DNA from: Aquarana catesbeiana
Taxonomy: Eukaryota > Chordata > Amphibia > Anura > Ranidae
DNA: 64,000 nucleotides
Direction of reading: 5' to 3'
NCBI RefSeq assembly: GCF_042186555.1
Contig: NC_133328.1
Coordinates: 501,297,106 to 501,361,105, forward strand
Shown here: in pieces, positions 12,637-24,190 of the stretch
How positions within the stretch are numbered: position 1 is the first letter of the stretch
Layout of the letters: every line of letters begins with the position of its first letter
The notes under the pieces: model-generated
Database searches by the model: none
What the model was told of the DNA's origin: nothing
Seen by the model: the letters and a program-made list of their open reading frames with translations, nothing else
Made by a program: the position numbers and the translations under genes

Positions 12637-13001
12637 GCCTAGGCTATAAGAAGATTGCCAAGACCCCGAAACTGCAGCATGGTGGCCAAGACCATACAGC
12701 GGTTTAACAGGACAGGTTTCACTCAGAACAGGCCTCGCCATGGTCGACCAATGGAGTTGAGTGCACGTGCTCAGCATCATATACAGAGGTTGTCTTTGGG
12801 AAATAGACGTATGAGTGCTGCCAACAATGCTGCAGAGGTTAAAGGGGTGGGGGTCAGCCCGTCAGTGCTTAGACCATACTCCGCACACTGCATCAAATTA
12901 GTCTACATGGCTGTCGTCCCAGAAGGAAGCCTCTTCTAAAGATGATGCGCAAGAAAGCCCACAAACATTTCTGCTGAAGACAAGCAGACTAAGGACATGG
13001 A

Positions 13002-14112
13002 TTAACCACTTACGGATGGCCCGCCGTCGTTATACATCGGTAGCTAGCTGCCATAACCCCAGTATCCTCTTCTTCAGCAGGCGGTCCACTTTCAGATAAA
13101 AGTGGTCTCTGTGGCAAATTCGTCGCAAGATCACTTTTATTGGCGGCGGGAGAGGGCCCCCCTCCCGCCGCGCTCCGATGCCCTCCGCCGCTTACCGGAG
13201 CAGTCGTATTGGCGGAGGTGATAGTGTCCTGCCTCCTGTGTGGTATGGAGATAAGTGAGGGGAAGATGGCCCCCACCCGTCTCCATACCATTGTAGGGCG
13301 GAAGCAACGTCAAAACGTCACTTCCACCCATAGCTATTAAAGAGACTTTTTTTTATTTTTTTCAAATGACATTACATTTTTTTTAATTGCATTTTAGTGT
13401 AAATATGAGATCTGAGGTCTTGACCCCCAGATCTCATATTTAAGAGGTCCTGTCATGCTTTTTTTCTATTACAAGGGATGTTTACATTCCTTGTAATAGG
13501 AATAAAAGTGACACATTTTTTTTTTTAAAGAACAGTGTAAAAATAAAAAATGAAAGGTAAAATAAATCCTGCCCTGTCCTGCCGAGCTCGCGTGTAGACG
13601 CAAACACGTATGTGAAAAGCACCTGCATATGAAAACAGTTTTTAAACCACACATGTGAGGCATCGCTGTGATCGTTAGAGCGAGAGCAATAATTCTAGCC
13701 CTAGACCTCCTCTGTATCTCAAAACATGCAACCTGTAGAATTTTTTAAACGTCGCCTATGGAGATTTTTAAGGGTAAAAGTTTGTCGCCATTCCACGAGC
13801 GGGCGCAATTTTGAAGTGTGACATGTTGGTTATTAATTTACTCGGCATAACATTATCTTGCACAATTTAAAAAAAAATTGGGCTACCTTTACTGTTGTCT
13901 TATTTTTTGATTCAAAAAGTGTATTTTTTTCCAAAAAAAGTGCACTTGTCAGACCGCTGCACAAATACGGTGTGAAAATATTGCAACGACTTCCATTTTA
14001 TTCTCTAGGGTGTTAGAAAAACTATATATAATGTTTGGAAGTTCTAAGTAATTTTGTAGCAAAACCTGTTTTTAACTTCTAAAATCTCAGAAAGAGGCTC
14101 GGTCCCATGTCC
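13002..14112 (-). mobile_element. TTAA-type element nested in Tc1 copy 1
   Basis: Starts TTAACCACTTACGG within the Tc1 sequence GACATGGATTA. In reverse orientation it parallels 38854-40062, sharing the TCACATGTG block, TCTAGGGCTAGAATTATTGC, the GGCGACG block and a CGGTATTTGTGCAGC-like block. The far end is degraded, and Tc1 sequence resumes at about 14113 (GGAACCATGTCC). It is locally CpG-rich (13010-13330), which reflects the element and not a host CpG island. Confidence 0.8.
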
Positions 14113-14453
14113 GGAACCATGTCCTGTGGTCTGATGAGACCAAGATAGACTTATTTGGTTCAGATGGTGTCAAGCGTGTGTGGCAGCAACCAGGTGAGAA
14201 GTACAAAGACAAGTGTGTCTTTCCTACAGTCAAACATGGTGGTGGGAGTGTCATGGTCTGGGGCTGCATGAGTGCTGCCAGCACTGGGGAACTACAGTTC
14301 ATTGAGGAAACCATGAATGCCAACATGTACTGTGACATACTGAAGCAGAGCATGATCCCCTCCCTTTGGAGACTGGGCCGCAGGGCAATATTCCAGCATG
14401 ATAACGACCCCAAACACACCTCCAAGATGGCCACTGCCTTGTTAAATATTACA

Positions 14454-15001
14454 ATCCAATCCATGGATAGTGTAGGACCCACTAATCATGGGGTACTTTG
14501 ACGCAGTAAGTGGGCTGGAGGTAAATGTCTTTTTTGCATGTGTGCGCTGTAATATTTTGCTCTGCTGTATGGTCTTATGGCTGCACCAGCTTTAATGCAT
14601 CTTTTAGGGTGTGCCCTCCAAATATCTTGTTTGTCTATTGTATTGATTCTGAGCAAATCCCTTTGGGTGAGGAGCACCCCACTCTCTCATTAAGTACCTC
14701 TCATTAGTGTCCACTTGTGTCATGGGTGGAGACCTTAAAGTTCTCCCATATAGAAGAGTGTATTGCTCTCATGGTTCAGAGAAGCAGGATCTCCCAATCC
14801 ATGGATAGTGTAGGACCCACTAATCATGGGGTACTTTGACGCAGTAACTGGGCTTAACACCATATAGCAATATGGTGTGACCAAATCCCCATATTTTTTG
14901 ATAATAATATTTTTTTAAATTGTCTAGGGGTTTTAAACTAGCCCTGCTGGAGGTAAATGTCTTTTTTGCATGCGTGCGCTGTAATATTTTGCTCTGCTCT
15001 A
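14454..15001. repeat. Partly duplicated repeat block within Tc1 copy 1
   Basis: AATCCATGGATAGTGTAGGA, with the following ~45 bases, occurs at about 14456-14515 and 14796-14852. GGAGGTAAATGTC, with the following ~40 bases, occurs at 14516-14570 and 14949-15000. The second instance separates the two motifs by a ~100-bp AT-rich segment. The block takes the place of about 400 bp of Tc1 sequence that copy 2 retains. Its family is unknown to me. Confidence 0.7.
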
Positions 15002-15077
15002 TTTCTTCAATGTTGTCACATGAAAAGATATATTAAAATATTTACAAAAATGTGTGGGGTGTACTCACCTTTGTGAG

Positions 15078-15078
<1 letters not shown>

Positions 15079-15138
<60 letters not shown>
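15079..15138. repeat. (TA)n microsatellite
   Basis: About 29 TA units directly abut the right end of Tc1 copy 1, consistent with expansion at its TA target site. Confidence 0.97.
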
Positions 15139-15141
<3 letters not shown>

Positions 15142-15349
15142 CACTTCTGCTCTCAGACCTGTTTACCCCTTATGGACCAGAGCAATTTTCAAATTTCTGC
15201 TATGAGCCTTTTTTATTCAGCGATAATTTTATCATTACTTAACATAACATAATACATACATTGTTTTTTTAAAGACAAACTCGTCTTTATTTTTGTGAAT
15301 ATTTTCCTGCAATAATAATTTTTTTTTCGCAATCCTTAGACAATTAAAC

Positions 15350-15790
15350 GTAATAAAACTTAAAAAGGGAAACCCATTCACATGGGTGAAAGAAGTGCTG
15401 CTCACCCCAAAATATATTACAAAACCAAATACGCGTGCTCCTAAGGGCTTTTAGAAGCAAAGAATACAAAATCGGTAAATTAAATATATAGAAGAGTATT
15501 TTTATTGATACAAAATCACATGAAATTAAAAAAATGAGTACAATTCTAAAAACATGAGCTCTGGTGTATATAACCTCTATATTACAAAAGGATGTCCTTA
15601 TACCATTGGCAAACAACAATATATGCATGACATTTTCTGACTCAAAGTTGTTGCTCATAAGTACCCCAACACGTTTCGATTATACTAGCTCAAATCTTCC
15701 TCAGGGGGTTAAAATATTTGCACACAAAAACATATGTATCCATACCATATTATGTCATAATTTATATATTAACCATCCATGAGTATACCT
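15350..15790 (-). other. Possible Penelope-type terminal region with hammerhead-like core
   Basis: On the minus strand, CTGAGGA (15704-15698) is followed by a 4-bp stem GATT/AATC and then GAAAC (15677-15673) leading into GTGTTGG. CUGANGA, stem II and GAAA is the hammerhead ribozyme core, which established work places in Penelope-like element termini. I could not find convincing stems I and III. No protein domain is visible. The element assignment is inference from this motif and its likeness to 50354-50520 and 55383-55412. Confidence 0.4.
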
Positions 15791-16122
15791 TTGACAAAGA
15801 GGTTGTTTGCAGCCAGAGCACATTAAAAAACACCCAGTTAGGTTTGTTTCTGGATGGTCGCCCAGCAGGGGGACACACCGGGGCTCACAAGAGCCTACAA
15901 GAAATGAAATTTACTGGGTAGAAGGGAGATGAAAGGGCCCCACACACCTGCAATTTGAATAATAAAAATCAATGATAAAAAGGAAGCTTGGTTCCCAATC
16001 ACTGGAGTATATGTTAAAAAAGTGTATCCTAGTGCAAAGATGGTTTACCCACTATGCGGTTCTTTCCATAAGGGTGTGCATTGGAATATGGTAAAATGGA
16101 CATGAGACTTGCATCTGAAAAA

Positions 16123-16192
<70 letters not shown>

Positions 16193-16798
16193 GCTGTCAG
16201 TGAGAGAGAGATAGTCACTGGTCATTCAATGTCTATGATAAAGGAAGAAAATGTACTCTACAATTACCTTGATTTAATGATAGACTAGATGTCAACTCCT
16301 ACGTATTTGATAGTTGGAATTCCCTTATGTGCACACAAATATAGGTTCTCAGATGTAGACAGTCCGAGAATTTCATTTATATGATAGCAATATTCCCATA
16401 AGAGGCATGGGTAATACTAAATGGGGTCAAAAATAAAAAAGAAAGAAAATGAAAATCAATTTGGCAAATAGGAGCCCAATCTTAAAAGACAATGGCTCAA
16501 AAGGAAAGCAGTCTCAGTCATAGTAAATGGGAACTCACAAGGCAAGCCACTATGTAGCAAAAGATCCTCACACAGAATGATGTGGTGTATCAGCTCCAGC
16601 TATTGGAGTGAATACTAGCTGGATATATATATACTCCTTGATTAGGGATTAATACTAGCTCTAGTGTTTTTGAGAAAATCATTGCAGGTGTGCAGGCTTC
16701 CCCCACCCTCCCTTCCCTCCCCTCTTCAAAGACCGTGATGCAAAGCATCAATCAGACGAAGGTCATGTGACTCCCCAGGCATCCCGGGAGAGCTTCTG
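15791..16798. other. No gene; (TA)n tract at 16121-16190
   Basis: AT-rich sequence with a ~35-unit TA microsatellite at 16121-16190. No credible coding frame. Confidence 0.6.
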
Positions 16799-17181
16799 GG
16801 TGTTCTGTTAATTTGTCCAACCTATCAGAAACTCCAACCACATCACTTCCGGTTTATTTAAAACCTTAGTAATTGGAGATTTTGATGAATTGGTGGTTGG
16901 ACACAACATCAACAACTGAATAGAGTCTGGTACAGGAAGATTAAGCTGTTTTGACAGCACAGACAGCAAAGTTGTCACCGCCTCGGAGGCAGCCATTTTG
17001 TTGGCTAGTATTGTGGGAGAGTAAGAATCTCCGCTCATGATATCCTGCACCGGACTCTGTTTGGTTGCCGGTGTTGTGTCCAACCACCAATTCATCAAAA
17101 ACTTCAATTACTGCTGGTTTAAAGAATCCGGAAGGTAAGTGGTTGGAGTTTCTGACTGGTTGGAGAATTTGACAGAACACC
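16799..17181. repeat. Long inverted repeat, ~140-bp arms
   Basis: Arm 16799-16938 is the reverse complement of 17042-17181 at roughly 80% identity by eye, with a ~103-bp spacer. Shared arm motifs are GGTGTTCTGT, CAGAAACTCCAACCAC, TTTGATGAATTGGTGGTTGG and AGAGTC(C/T)GGT. It would fold into a large hairpin. No transposase is present and flanking duplications were not identified. It could be a fold-back element or part of a Penelope-type inverted terminus. Confidence 0.85.
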
Positions 17182-18509
17182 GACATGCAGCCGCTGACTC
17201 CTTGGCAACGTGCGTGCACGCGAGCCGCCAAACAGGGAAGCATGCGCATGCGCACCCACCACAGGCATCTGGAGCCATGAGATGCCGATCACACAACAGA
17301 ACACCTCCAGTGGAGACTGGAGGATATAGCAAGAGGGGTAAAGATGTGATTGAAACCCCTCCCATGTCTTACTGCGTCATGAGGCTAGAGAAGAACCCTG
17401 GGTGATCTCAAACCAGGGAAGACAATCCAGAAAGGCCTGCATGGTGTTAAAAAATAATAATTCACAAAAATGACATGTTTATTTTATGCTTTATTGTATA
17501 TACAATTACATTGTTGTAATTTTCTAAACAATCCTTAATTTAAACATAAAGCATGTCTTAGAAACCATGATGTAGTGTATTCCTGAAAATGCATTTATCT
17601 TATACATGTAGCAATTGTATTTCAATTTCAATTCCAAGTGATAGAGTTCAAGCAGTCTCTCTAAAGATGCCATGGAATATGGCTAATCAACACAAAAAAG
17701 GGACTATATGGGAGCAAGCCCTATAGAGAGAAGAAAAGGTAGAAGGGGGGAGGGAGAAGGAAATTCCAAAGCCAGCAAATTAGCTGTTTTTCCCAGAGGA
17801 GAATCCCTTGAGAAAGGGGCATTAGGAAATGGATTTGTTAAGGCCCAGAGGGGAGGCAGCCTGTAGATGAAAAATCCACCTCTGTTCTATCTTGAGAAGC
17901 GTTTTATTTCAATCTCCTCCTCTGATCAGCACATGAATATGAGCTAAAGCTGTAAACCTTAAGGGACCTTATAATCATGCATTTTGACTGCATATCTGCC
18001 CACGGGGAGATAGAAATTTCCTATCTGCATGCTATACATATTTTTAGTATACATCGCCAATATTCTTGCTTAGATTTGCCCACATAAAATGAGCCACATT
18101 CACATTCTAGTAAATTCCTTTGGTTTGACAGCGAACTGTTTGGGTGTAAATTTCTCCCTATTATGTAAACAAAATGTTTTTCTTGTATTCATAAGGGGAC
18201 AGTAAGAGCAGTGGCCACAGGGAAAAGTGCCCCTTATTGAACAATGTTTACATCTTCATTCATCTTTGTATTCACTCTGGACGATTCTATCCCTCAGTGA
18301 GCTCGCTCTTTTAAAGGTCACCAAGGGAGTAGGAGTAACATATTTTTTTACAATCGGGTCATCTGTCAATATCAACCAATGTTTATTTAAAATCTTTTTA
18401 ATAAGTGTGTTGATTGCAATAACATATAATTACCAGAGTGGGTTGAAAGTCTTCTTCTTTTTAAACAAAAGGCATTTTTTCTTTTTTTGAGCAGCGTTAG
18501 TTTAAACAT
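17182..18509. other. No gene recognised
   Basis: About 1.3 kb of unassigned sequence. Short frames only. Confidence 0.5.
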
Positions 18510-18512
18510 TAA

Positions 18513-18946
18513 TGCTCCGTACACGCGGTCGGATTTTCCGACGGAAAATGTGTGATAGGACCTTGTTGTCGGAAATTCCGACCGCGTGTGGGCTCCATCA
18601 CACATTTTCCATCGGATTTTCTGACACACAAAATTTGAGAGCAGGATATAAAATTTTCTGACAACAAAATCCGTTTTCGGAAATTCGGATTGTGTGTACA
18701 CAAATCCGACGGATAAAGTGCCATGCATGCTCAGAATAAATAAAGAGATGAAAGCTATTGGCCACTGCCCTGTTTATAGTCCCAACGTATGTGTTTTACG
18801 TCACCGCGTTCAGAACGATCGGATTTTCCGACAACTTTGTGTGACCGTGTGTATGCAAGACAAGTTTGAGCCAACATCCGTTGGAAAAAATCCTAGGATT
18901 TTGTTGTCGGAATGTCTGAACAAAGTCCGACCGTGTGTACAGGGCA
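18513..18946. mobile_element. Harbinger-like MITE, 434 bp, copy 2
   Basis: Starts TGCTCCGTACACGCGGTCGG and ends GTGTGTACAGGGCA, flanked by TAA on both sides (18510-18512 and 18947-18949). It is the same family and length as 10320-10753, with high identity throughout. The LINE insertion site at 18967 lies only 20 bp to its right. Confidence 0.9.
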
Positions 18947-18983
18947 TAATAGTGTTACTGCACTTAAAAAAAGTGTGAATTTT

Positions 18984-21321
18984 CTTGTTCAATATGTTTA
19001 TTGAGATTTACAATAATAATGAAATAGAATAGTGTATCAGCTTGTACATAAGATACGAATATTAAAGACAATGTCATACATTTGATGTTACAATCTCCCA
19101 ATAAATCATAAAAGAAAGAACTTTAATACATATATAGGAAGATAAAGAACAAAAGGATCTAGATTAAACTCCATCTATTCAAAAGAGCATATAAGATCCA
19201 TAAAAAAGAAAAATAAAGATAAAAATTCCCTCAATGATCTGCAGATCAAATGAATCATGCCTCCAGACCACCCGTCCACCCCAATGGGATCAAACTGTGA
19301 ACGAATGGGGGCATGGTCATAAGATGATAAATTGTTCAGTACTAAAATAGAGGGAAAGTTTGGCAAATCTTGGAGGAAATAAGGTAGGTAAACAACAACT
19401 CGTGTTTACTTTTGTATATAGTTATTAAAATTTATATATAAGAGGTGGAGATGTAAGGAAATGAGACATTGTATGACTGTAACTATAAAGATGGTATATG
19501 ATCTCATGTATGAGGATAATAAAATGAAAAGAAAAAAGATAAAAAGAGAAAGGGAAAGACGAAGAAGAAATGGTACTAATATAACCGGACGTAAGAACAA
19601 TACGGGCTCTAATTTACATATAACAAGTGTAAAAAAAAAGTATCATTCACCTCTAGCCCAATGTTAATAGGTTAATATGTAAAAAAAAAGAAAAAGAAAG
19701 AAGAATAGCAGGGGAAAGATGTTCAAGAGTAAAGGGAATTAAGGAATGAAGAAAGAGAGAAAGTCTCTCGGAGTGGTGGCGCAGCCCACGTCCAGGAAAT
19801 GCAAATGTCTAATGGCAGAGAGGGGAGGAAGAAAGAATATACTTAGCAAGGTAACAACAATGATTGGTCAAAATCAGGCGGTAAATATTGTTTGACCCAT
19901 GGTTGCCAAATCTTACGAAATTTAGTTATATTATTATTTTCTATAGCCATCATTTTGGCAAATGTAAGGGCTCTGTTCATCCTAAGCTTAGCTTCAGCCA
20001 CTACCAATGTTTGAGATTTCCATGCTTTGGCTATGGCTTGTTTAGCTGCAGTGGCAAGGTGGACGAATAATTTGAATTGAGTTTGCATTAGATCAGTTGG
20101 TTTGAGATTCAAAAGAGCCATCGCCGGGTCAGGAAGGATAGAGGTACCCAGAGCTTTGGAGGCCATATCAAATATTTTCTTCCAAAATTCTTGGGCTATC
20201 GGACATAGCCACCAGATATGGAAATGAGTACCAGGTGTTGGACATCCCCAAAAACAGGAGTCCGAATAGGATGGAGCAAATTTTGCTATCCTGGCTGGTA
20301 CTAGATACCAACGTGCCAAAACATTAAAATTGGTTTCTAACACAAAGAAATTCGGAGAGGAGGATTTAGTAGCCAACCAGATATTAGACCAGTCATTAAT
20401 GTCAAAAGTGCAACCCATATCTTGTGACCACTTGACAGTATATGAGGGCAGTATTTCATTGGAAACTACATTAATGTGTTGATATAGGAGTGAAATCAGG
20501 CCTCTAATATGTGGATCACTCTTACAAATATGTTCAAACTGTGACATCTGATTAAGCGGAGAAAGTGTCCTACACCTGAAGGGTGTATAAAAAATTTAAA
20601 TTTGTAGGTATCGAAAAAGTTTAGATATGGGAAGCCCAAAGGTTTCACATAATTCGGGAAATGTGTAAAATGTGTTGACAGAGACAAAATTATGCAATCT
20701 GATTAGGTTTGTGGAGGACCAAGCTGTAAATGACATTGGGAATTTCCAAGCTGGGTAGAAAGCTGGGTTCTTGATGAAGGAAAGGAGGGGGTTATGTGAG
20801 GACTGAAGATTGTGGGAATACTTAAATTTGTCCCAAATAGCTAAAAAATGCTTAGTAATAGGATTTGATATATGTGCTCTATCCTTAGGCTGAAGCCATA
20901 ACATATTAGCCACAGAGATAGGGTCAATATCACAGATTTGACAACAACGCATAAAGGAGTTTCTAGAGTGGAATGATATTTAGGTAATTGAGATAGTTGT
21001 GCTGCGTAATAATAGGATGAAAAATTCGGTAACCCTAATCCACCCTTCAGTTTAGCAAGGTAAAGTGTAGATTTAGGGATACGGGGTTTATTGGTGTTCC
21101 AAATAAATGACATAATTCTATGTTGTATAAGACGTAAAAAATACTACGGTATTGGAATGGGGAGCACCCTAAATAGGTATAAGAATTTTGGTAAAATTGA
21201 CACCTTAATGGCATTAATCCGCCCAAGCCATGACAAGGGGAAAGAAGACCATTGTTTCAGTAAACCAGTGATTAATTTTAGTAATGGTAAGTAGTTAATT
21301 GCGAAAAGGTCTGTTAATGAG
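18984..21321 (-). mobile_element. L1-like LINE, 5'-truncated
   Basis: A minus-strand LINE fragment flanked by a 17-bp target duplication, AAAAAAGTGTGAATTTT (18967-18983) and AAAAAAGTGTGCATTTT (21322-21338), differing at one base. It holds the downstream part of ORF2 (after the reverse-transcriptase core) and a ~0.85-kb 3' region ending CTCAATAAACATATTGAAC. No long poly(A) is seen. The 5' truncation and target duplication are typical of target-primed reverse transcription. It is related to, but not identical with, the LINE at 28921-34938. Confidence 0.92.
19843..21321 (-). pseudogene. LINE ORF2 C-terminal part, broken
   Basis: Read on the minus strand, the conserved order is PLSWLGRINAIK (about 21215-21250), then SFIWNTNKPRIP, then KGGLGLPNF, NPAFYPAW, and finally a C-terminal Cys/His motif CFWGC-x7-H-x5-C near 20200-20270. 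The C terminus is ...SLLLPC at 19843. The order matches the thumb and C-terminal region of L1-type ORF2. The pieces lie in different frames (21371-21144, 21113-20841, 20952-20596, 20547-19843), so several indels have broken it. The endonuclease and polymerase motifs are absent because of the 5' truncation. Confidence 0.88.
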
Positions 21322-22215
21322 AAAAAAGTGTGCATTTTATTCTGTAATTTGTCCTGTTTAAAACAACACAAAAATTATGATTTTATTACAAAGCATTGCA
21401 AAGTTATTTACACATGAAGTAAAGTTGTTTTTTTTCATTTTGTGCGTTTTCAGTGTGATATATGTAAATATATGTAAAAGGTGTAAAAATAATAATGAAC
21501 AAAAACAAAACAGTTAATAAAAAAAAAAAAAAAAAATCACCAGGAAAATTACAATTGAATGGAGAAGGAGAATATGGAGTTAATTAGTGCTGATTAGAGC
21601 AGGGCCGTCTTTAGCGCAGGGCAAACGGGACACTTGCCCTGGGCCCAAACTTTGTTGGGGGGCCCGCACTACCCGTGAATTGGGGCCCCGATGACTGCTT
21701 TGCAGAGCGCACAAAGGACACGGGAGGATGTATTCCTGCGCTGGCCAGCTGAGAAGGGGCGGGGCCGGGAGCTCCACTGACGCTCTGAACCCACCTACGT
21801 GCAGCCTATATACTCGGAAAAGAGCATCTGCAGTGAGAGCCAGTGATCAGAGTGGGAGCATCAGTGGAGCTCCCGGCCCCACCCCCTCTATACTGGCTGG
21901 TGAATACAGAGCGTCAGTGGCACTCTGGCCCCGCCCCCTCAGCTGGCTAGCGCTCCCGTTCCTCTGTGCGCTCTGCAAAGCCGTCATTGGGGCCCCAATT
22001 CACGGGTAGCGCGGGCCCCCCAACAAAGCGTCAGTGGAGCTCCCGGCTGTTGTAGTGAGAGCAGAGAGTGGAAGCCCCGCCCACAGACCTAAATGTATGT
22101 AGTGAGTTTGGCTGGTCAGGTATGTCCTCCTTACACCCATAAAATGCCTGACTGTTTAAACCCTGAGCTGTGTTATTCAACTGTAAAGCTGTGCATTGCT
22201 GAAAGTTCTTTGACC

Positions 22216-22850
22216 ATCACCTGTATAATGTCTGCAGTCTCTGATTGTCTCCTGTAGTATGACCGTAGTCTTTAATTGTCTCCTGCAGTATGTCCACAGT
22301 CTCTGGTAATCTCCTGCAGTATGTCCGCAGTCTCTGATTGTCTCCTGCAGTATGTCCGCAGTCTCTGATTGTCTCCTGCAGTATGTCCGCAGTCTCTGGT
22401 AATCTCCTGCAGTATGTCCGCAGTCTCTGGTAATCTCCTGCAGTATGTCCGCAGTCTCTAGTAATCTCCTGCAGTATGTCCGCAGTCTCTAGTAATCTCC
22501 TGCAGTATGTCCGCAGTCTCTAGTAATCTCCTGCAGTATGTCCGCAGTCTTGGGTAATCTTCTGCAGTATGTCCGCAGTCTCTGGTAGTCTCCTGCAGTA
22601 TGTCCACAGTCTCTGGTAATCTCCTGCAGTACGTCCACAATCTCTGATTGTCACCTGCAATATGTCCGCAGTCTCTGGTAATCTCCTGCAGTATGTCCGC
22701 AGTCTCTGGTAATCTCCTGCAGTATGTCCACAGTCTCTGATTGTCTCCTGCAGTATGTCCGCAGTCTCTGATTGTCTCCTGCAGTATGTCCGCAGTCTCT
22801 GAACCTCTCCTGTAGTATGTTTGCACTCTCTGACACTCTCCTGTAGTATG
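22216..22850. repeat. 31-bp minisatellite inside the hAT-like element
   Basis: About 20 copies of a 31-bp unit around CTCCTGCAGTATGTCCGCAG followed by TCTCTGATTGT or TCTCTGGTAAT. Since 31 is one more than a multiple of three, the minus strand reads the unit in all three phases in turn without stops. This produces a 146-codon frame with a 31-residue period (22458-22898). It is an artefact of the repeat, not a demonstrated gene. Confidence 0.95.
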
Positions 22851-22911
22851 TGTATTAATATGCCCCTTTACTTGCTCAATTATTTGGGATTGCTCCACTG
22901 CTCAGTGAGAG

Positions 22912-23150
22912 GTAATGATGTGCATTAACCTCTAGCAACCAATCAGCGAACAGTAGTGATCTGCTTTAATCTCCAGCAACCAATCAGCAAGTGGTAATGA
23001 TGTGCTGTAACCCCTAGCAACCAATTAGTAAGTGCTAATAATGTACATTAACCTCTAGCAACCAATCCGCAAGCAGAAATTATGTGTTGTAACCTCTAGA
23101 AACCAGCCAGTGAGCAGTAAGGATAGGCTGTAACCTCTGGCAAACAATTG
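22912..23150. repeat. ~41-60-bp degenerate minisatellite with CCAAT motifs
   Basis: Five to six units of TAACCTCTAGCAACCAATCA with a variable GTAATGATGTGCTG tail. Four units keep a CCAAT core (about 22938, 22979, 23020, 23062), and the preceding TAGCAAC resembles a half X-box. Transcription-factor binding is only a possibility. Confidence 0.8.
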
Positions 23151-23332
23151 CAATCGCTGCGTGATCTGCTGCAGTAAACTGATTTTGAGTCTACCTGCTA
23201 TTTTTTGTATGTCTCAGAATGGAGGGGGGGGCCCCAAGAAAACGTTTGCCCAAGGCCCAATCAAAATTAAAGACGGCCCTGTATTAGAGTAAACTAAAGG
23301 GTTAATAAGGGGTTCAACAGAGAAACATTTAA

Positions 23333-24190
23333 CCTCCCTGGCAGTATTCCTGAGTCTGGCTCGGGGTGGAATTTCAGTACTAAAAGCGGTAACCCTGAGC
23401 CAGACTCGGGAACGCATCGCAGGATCCAGGCAAAGTAACTTACCTTGTCCCCTAGATCCTGCGATGTCTCCCCGCTGTGTCTGCGAGCTGTCATCTCGCT
23501 CGATTCACAGTGCCGAGTGCTGAGCTCCGTTCCCTGCGAGCGTTGCGACTCACGGGGACGGAGTTCGGCGCCAAATTCAAAAAATTCAAAACACACAATA
23601 CATACAGTATACTGTAATCTTACAGATTACAGTACTGAATAAAATAATTATACATCCCCTTTGTCCCTAGTGGTTTGTCCAGTGCCCTGCATGCACTTTT
23701 ATATTATAAATACTGTTCTTTCTGCCTGGAAACTGGAGATTGTCCATAGCAACCAAAAAGTGTCCCTTTATGTCAAAAGTGGTTTTAGACCAGCAAGAAA
23801 ACAGCGGTAATAAATAAGAATCACTTGCAGAATTGAGCGATAGTGATTTGTGGGGAAATTCGGCATCAAACACTGAAAGTAATGACAGTGACAATTCTTC
23901 AACTGAGCAAATTTCAGTGTTTTTGATTTGATTACATTATTGAATATTTTTTATTATTATTATTATATTATTATTTGTTATAATTATTTATAGTTATTTA
24001 TTATATTATAATTTATGATTTTGTGTTTCAAACTTTATGATACCCGGGATGTCTACTAGACTCTTGTTTGGACAGATTTAAGTGTGTTATTCCTATTACA
24101 GGCCTGCAATATAGAACGCCAAATTTCCATGCAAAATAATTGTACCGCTTTCAGCACCTAAAATCTGAAATAATCATACCGCCAGGGAGG
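23333..24190 (+). mobile_element. TTAA-type element (CCTCCCTGG ends), complete
   Basis: Begins CCTCCCTGGC and ends GCCAGGGAGG, flanked by TTAA at 23329-23332 and 24191-24194. A nearby inverted pair, CTGAGTCTGGCTCGGG and CTGAGCCAGACTCGGG (about 23350-23410), forms a sub-terminal hairpin. It is 858 bp with no transposase. The TTAA target points to piggyBac- or Kolobok-like mobilisation. The truncated relative is at 8937-9731. Confidence 0.88.

Larger units (their letters stand above)
12430..14453 (+). pseudogene. Tc1 transposase, broken (copy 1)
   Basis: Coding starts at ATG 12430, in the same position as copy 2 (45912). The N-terminal helix-turn-helix part is cut at about residue 26 by the MITE at 12503. 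It resumes at 12645 with a frame shift, because the insertion plus duplicated target adds 142 bases, not a multiple of three. The GRP linker region follows. A 1.1-kb element cuts the gene at 13002, and the catalytic part resumes near 14113 with WSDETKI (first Asp) and the DNDPKHTS motif (second Asp). The frame is lost at 14453, before the third acidic residue. The product would have been a DDE transposase that cuts at TA. Confidence 0.88.
12064..15082 (+). mobile_element. Tc1-like transposon, copy 1, heavily nested
   Basis: The left end CAGTATCTCACAAAAGTGAG follows TA (12062-12063) and belongs to a ~210-bp terminal inverted repeat with inner and outer direct repeats (outer about 12064-12090, inner about 12258-12282). 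The right end (15001-15082) keeps only the outer part of the repeat before a TA microsatellite. Three foreign blocks interrupt it: a hAT-type fold-back MITE (12503-12636), a ~1.1-kb TTAA-type element (13002-14112), and a ~0.55-kb block (14454-15000) that replaces the 3' end of the transposase and most of the right repeat. Compared with copy 2, this one is far more rearranged. Confidence 0.9.
21600..23281. mobile_element. hAT-like non-autonomous element, 1.68 kb
   Basis: Ends with CAGGGCCGTCTTTA and the inverted TAAAGACGGCCCTG. Flanks GATTAGAG (21592-21599) and TATTAGAG (23282-23289) form an 8-bp target duplication with one mismatch, as expected for hAT. Near the ends it contains an inverted pair with TTGCCC(T/A)GGGCC and TTGTTGGGGGGCCC. 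The interior holds two minisatellites (22216-22850 and 22912-23150) and no transposase. Confidence 0.88.

Noticed and set aside
13010..13340. CpG-rich block, possible CpG-island promoter
   Set aside because: It belongs to a TTAA-type element nested in Tc1; the similar CpG-rich half of 38854-40062 shows it is repeat composition.
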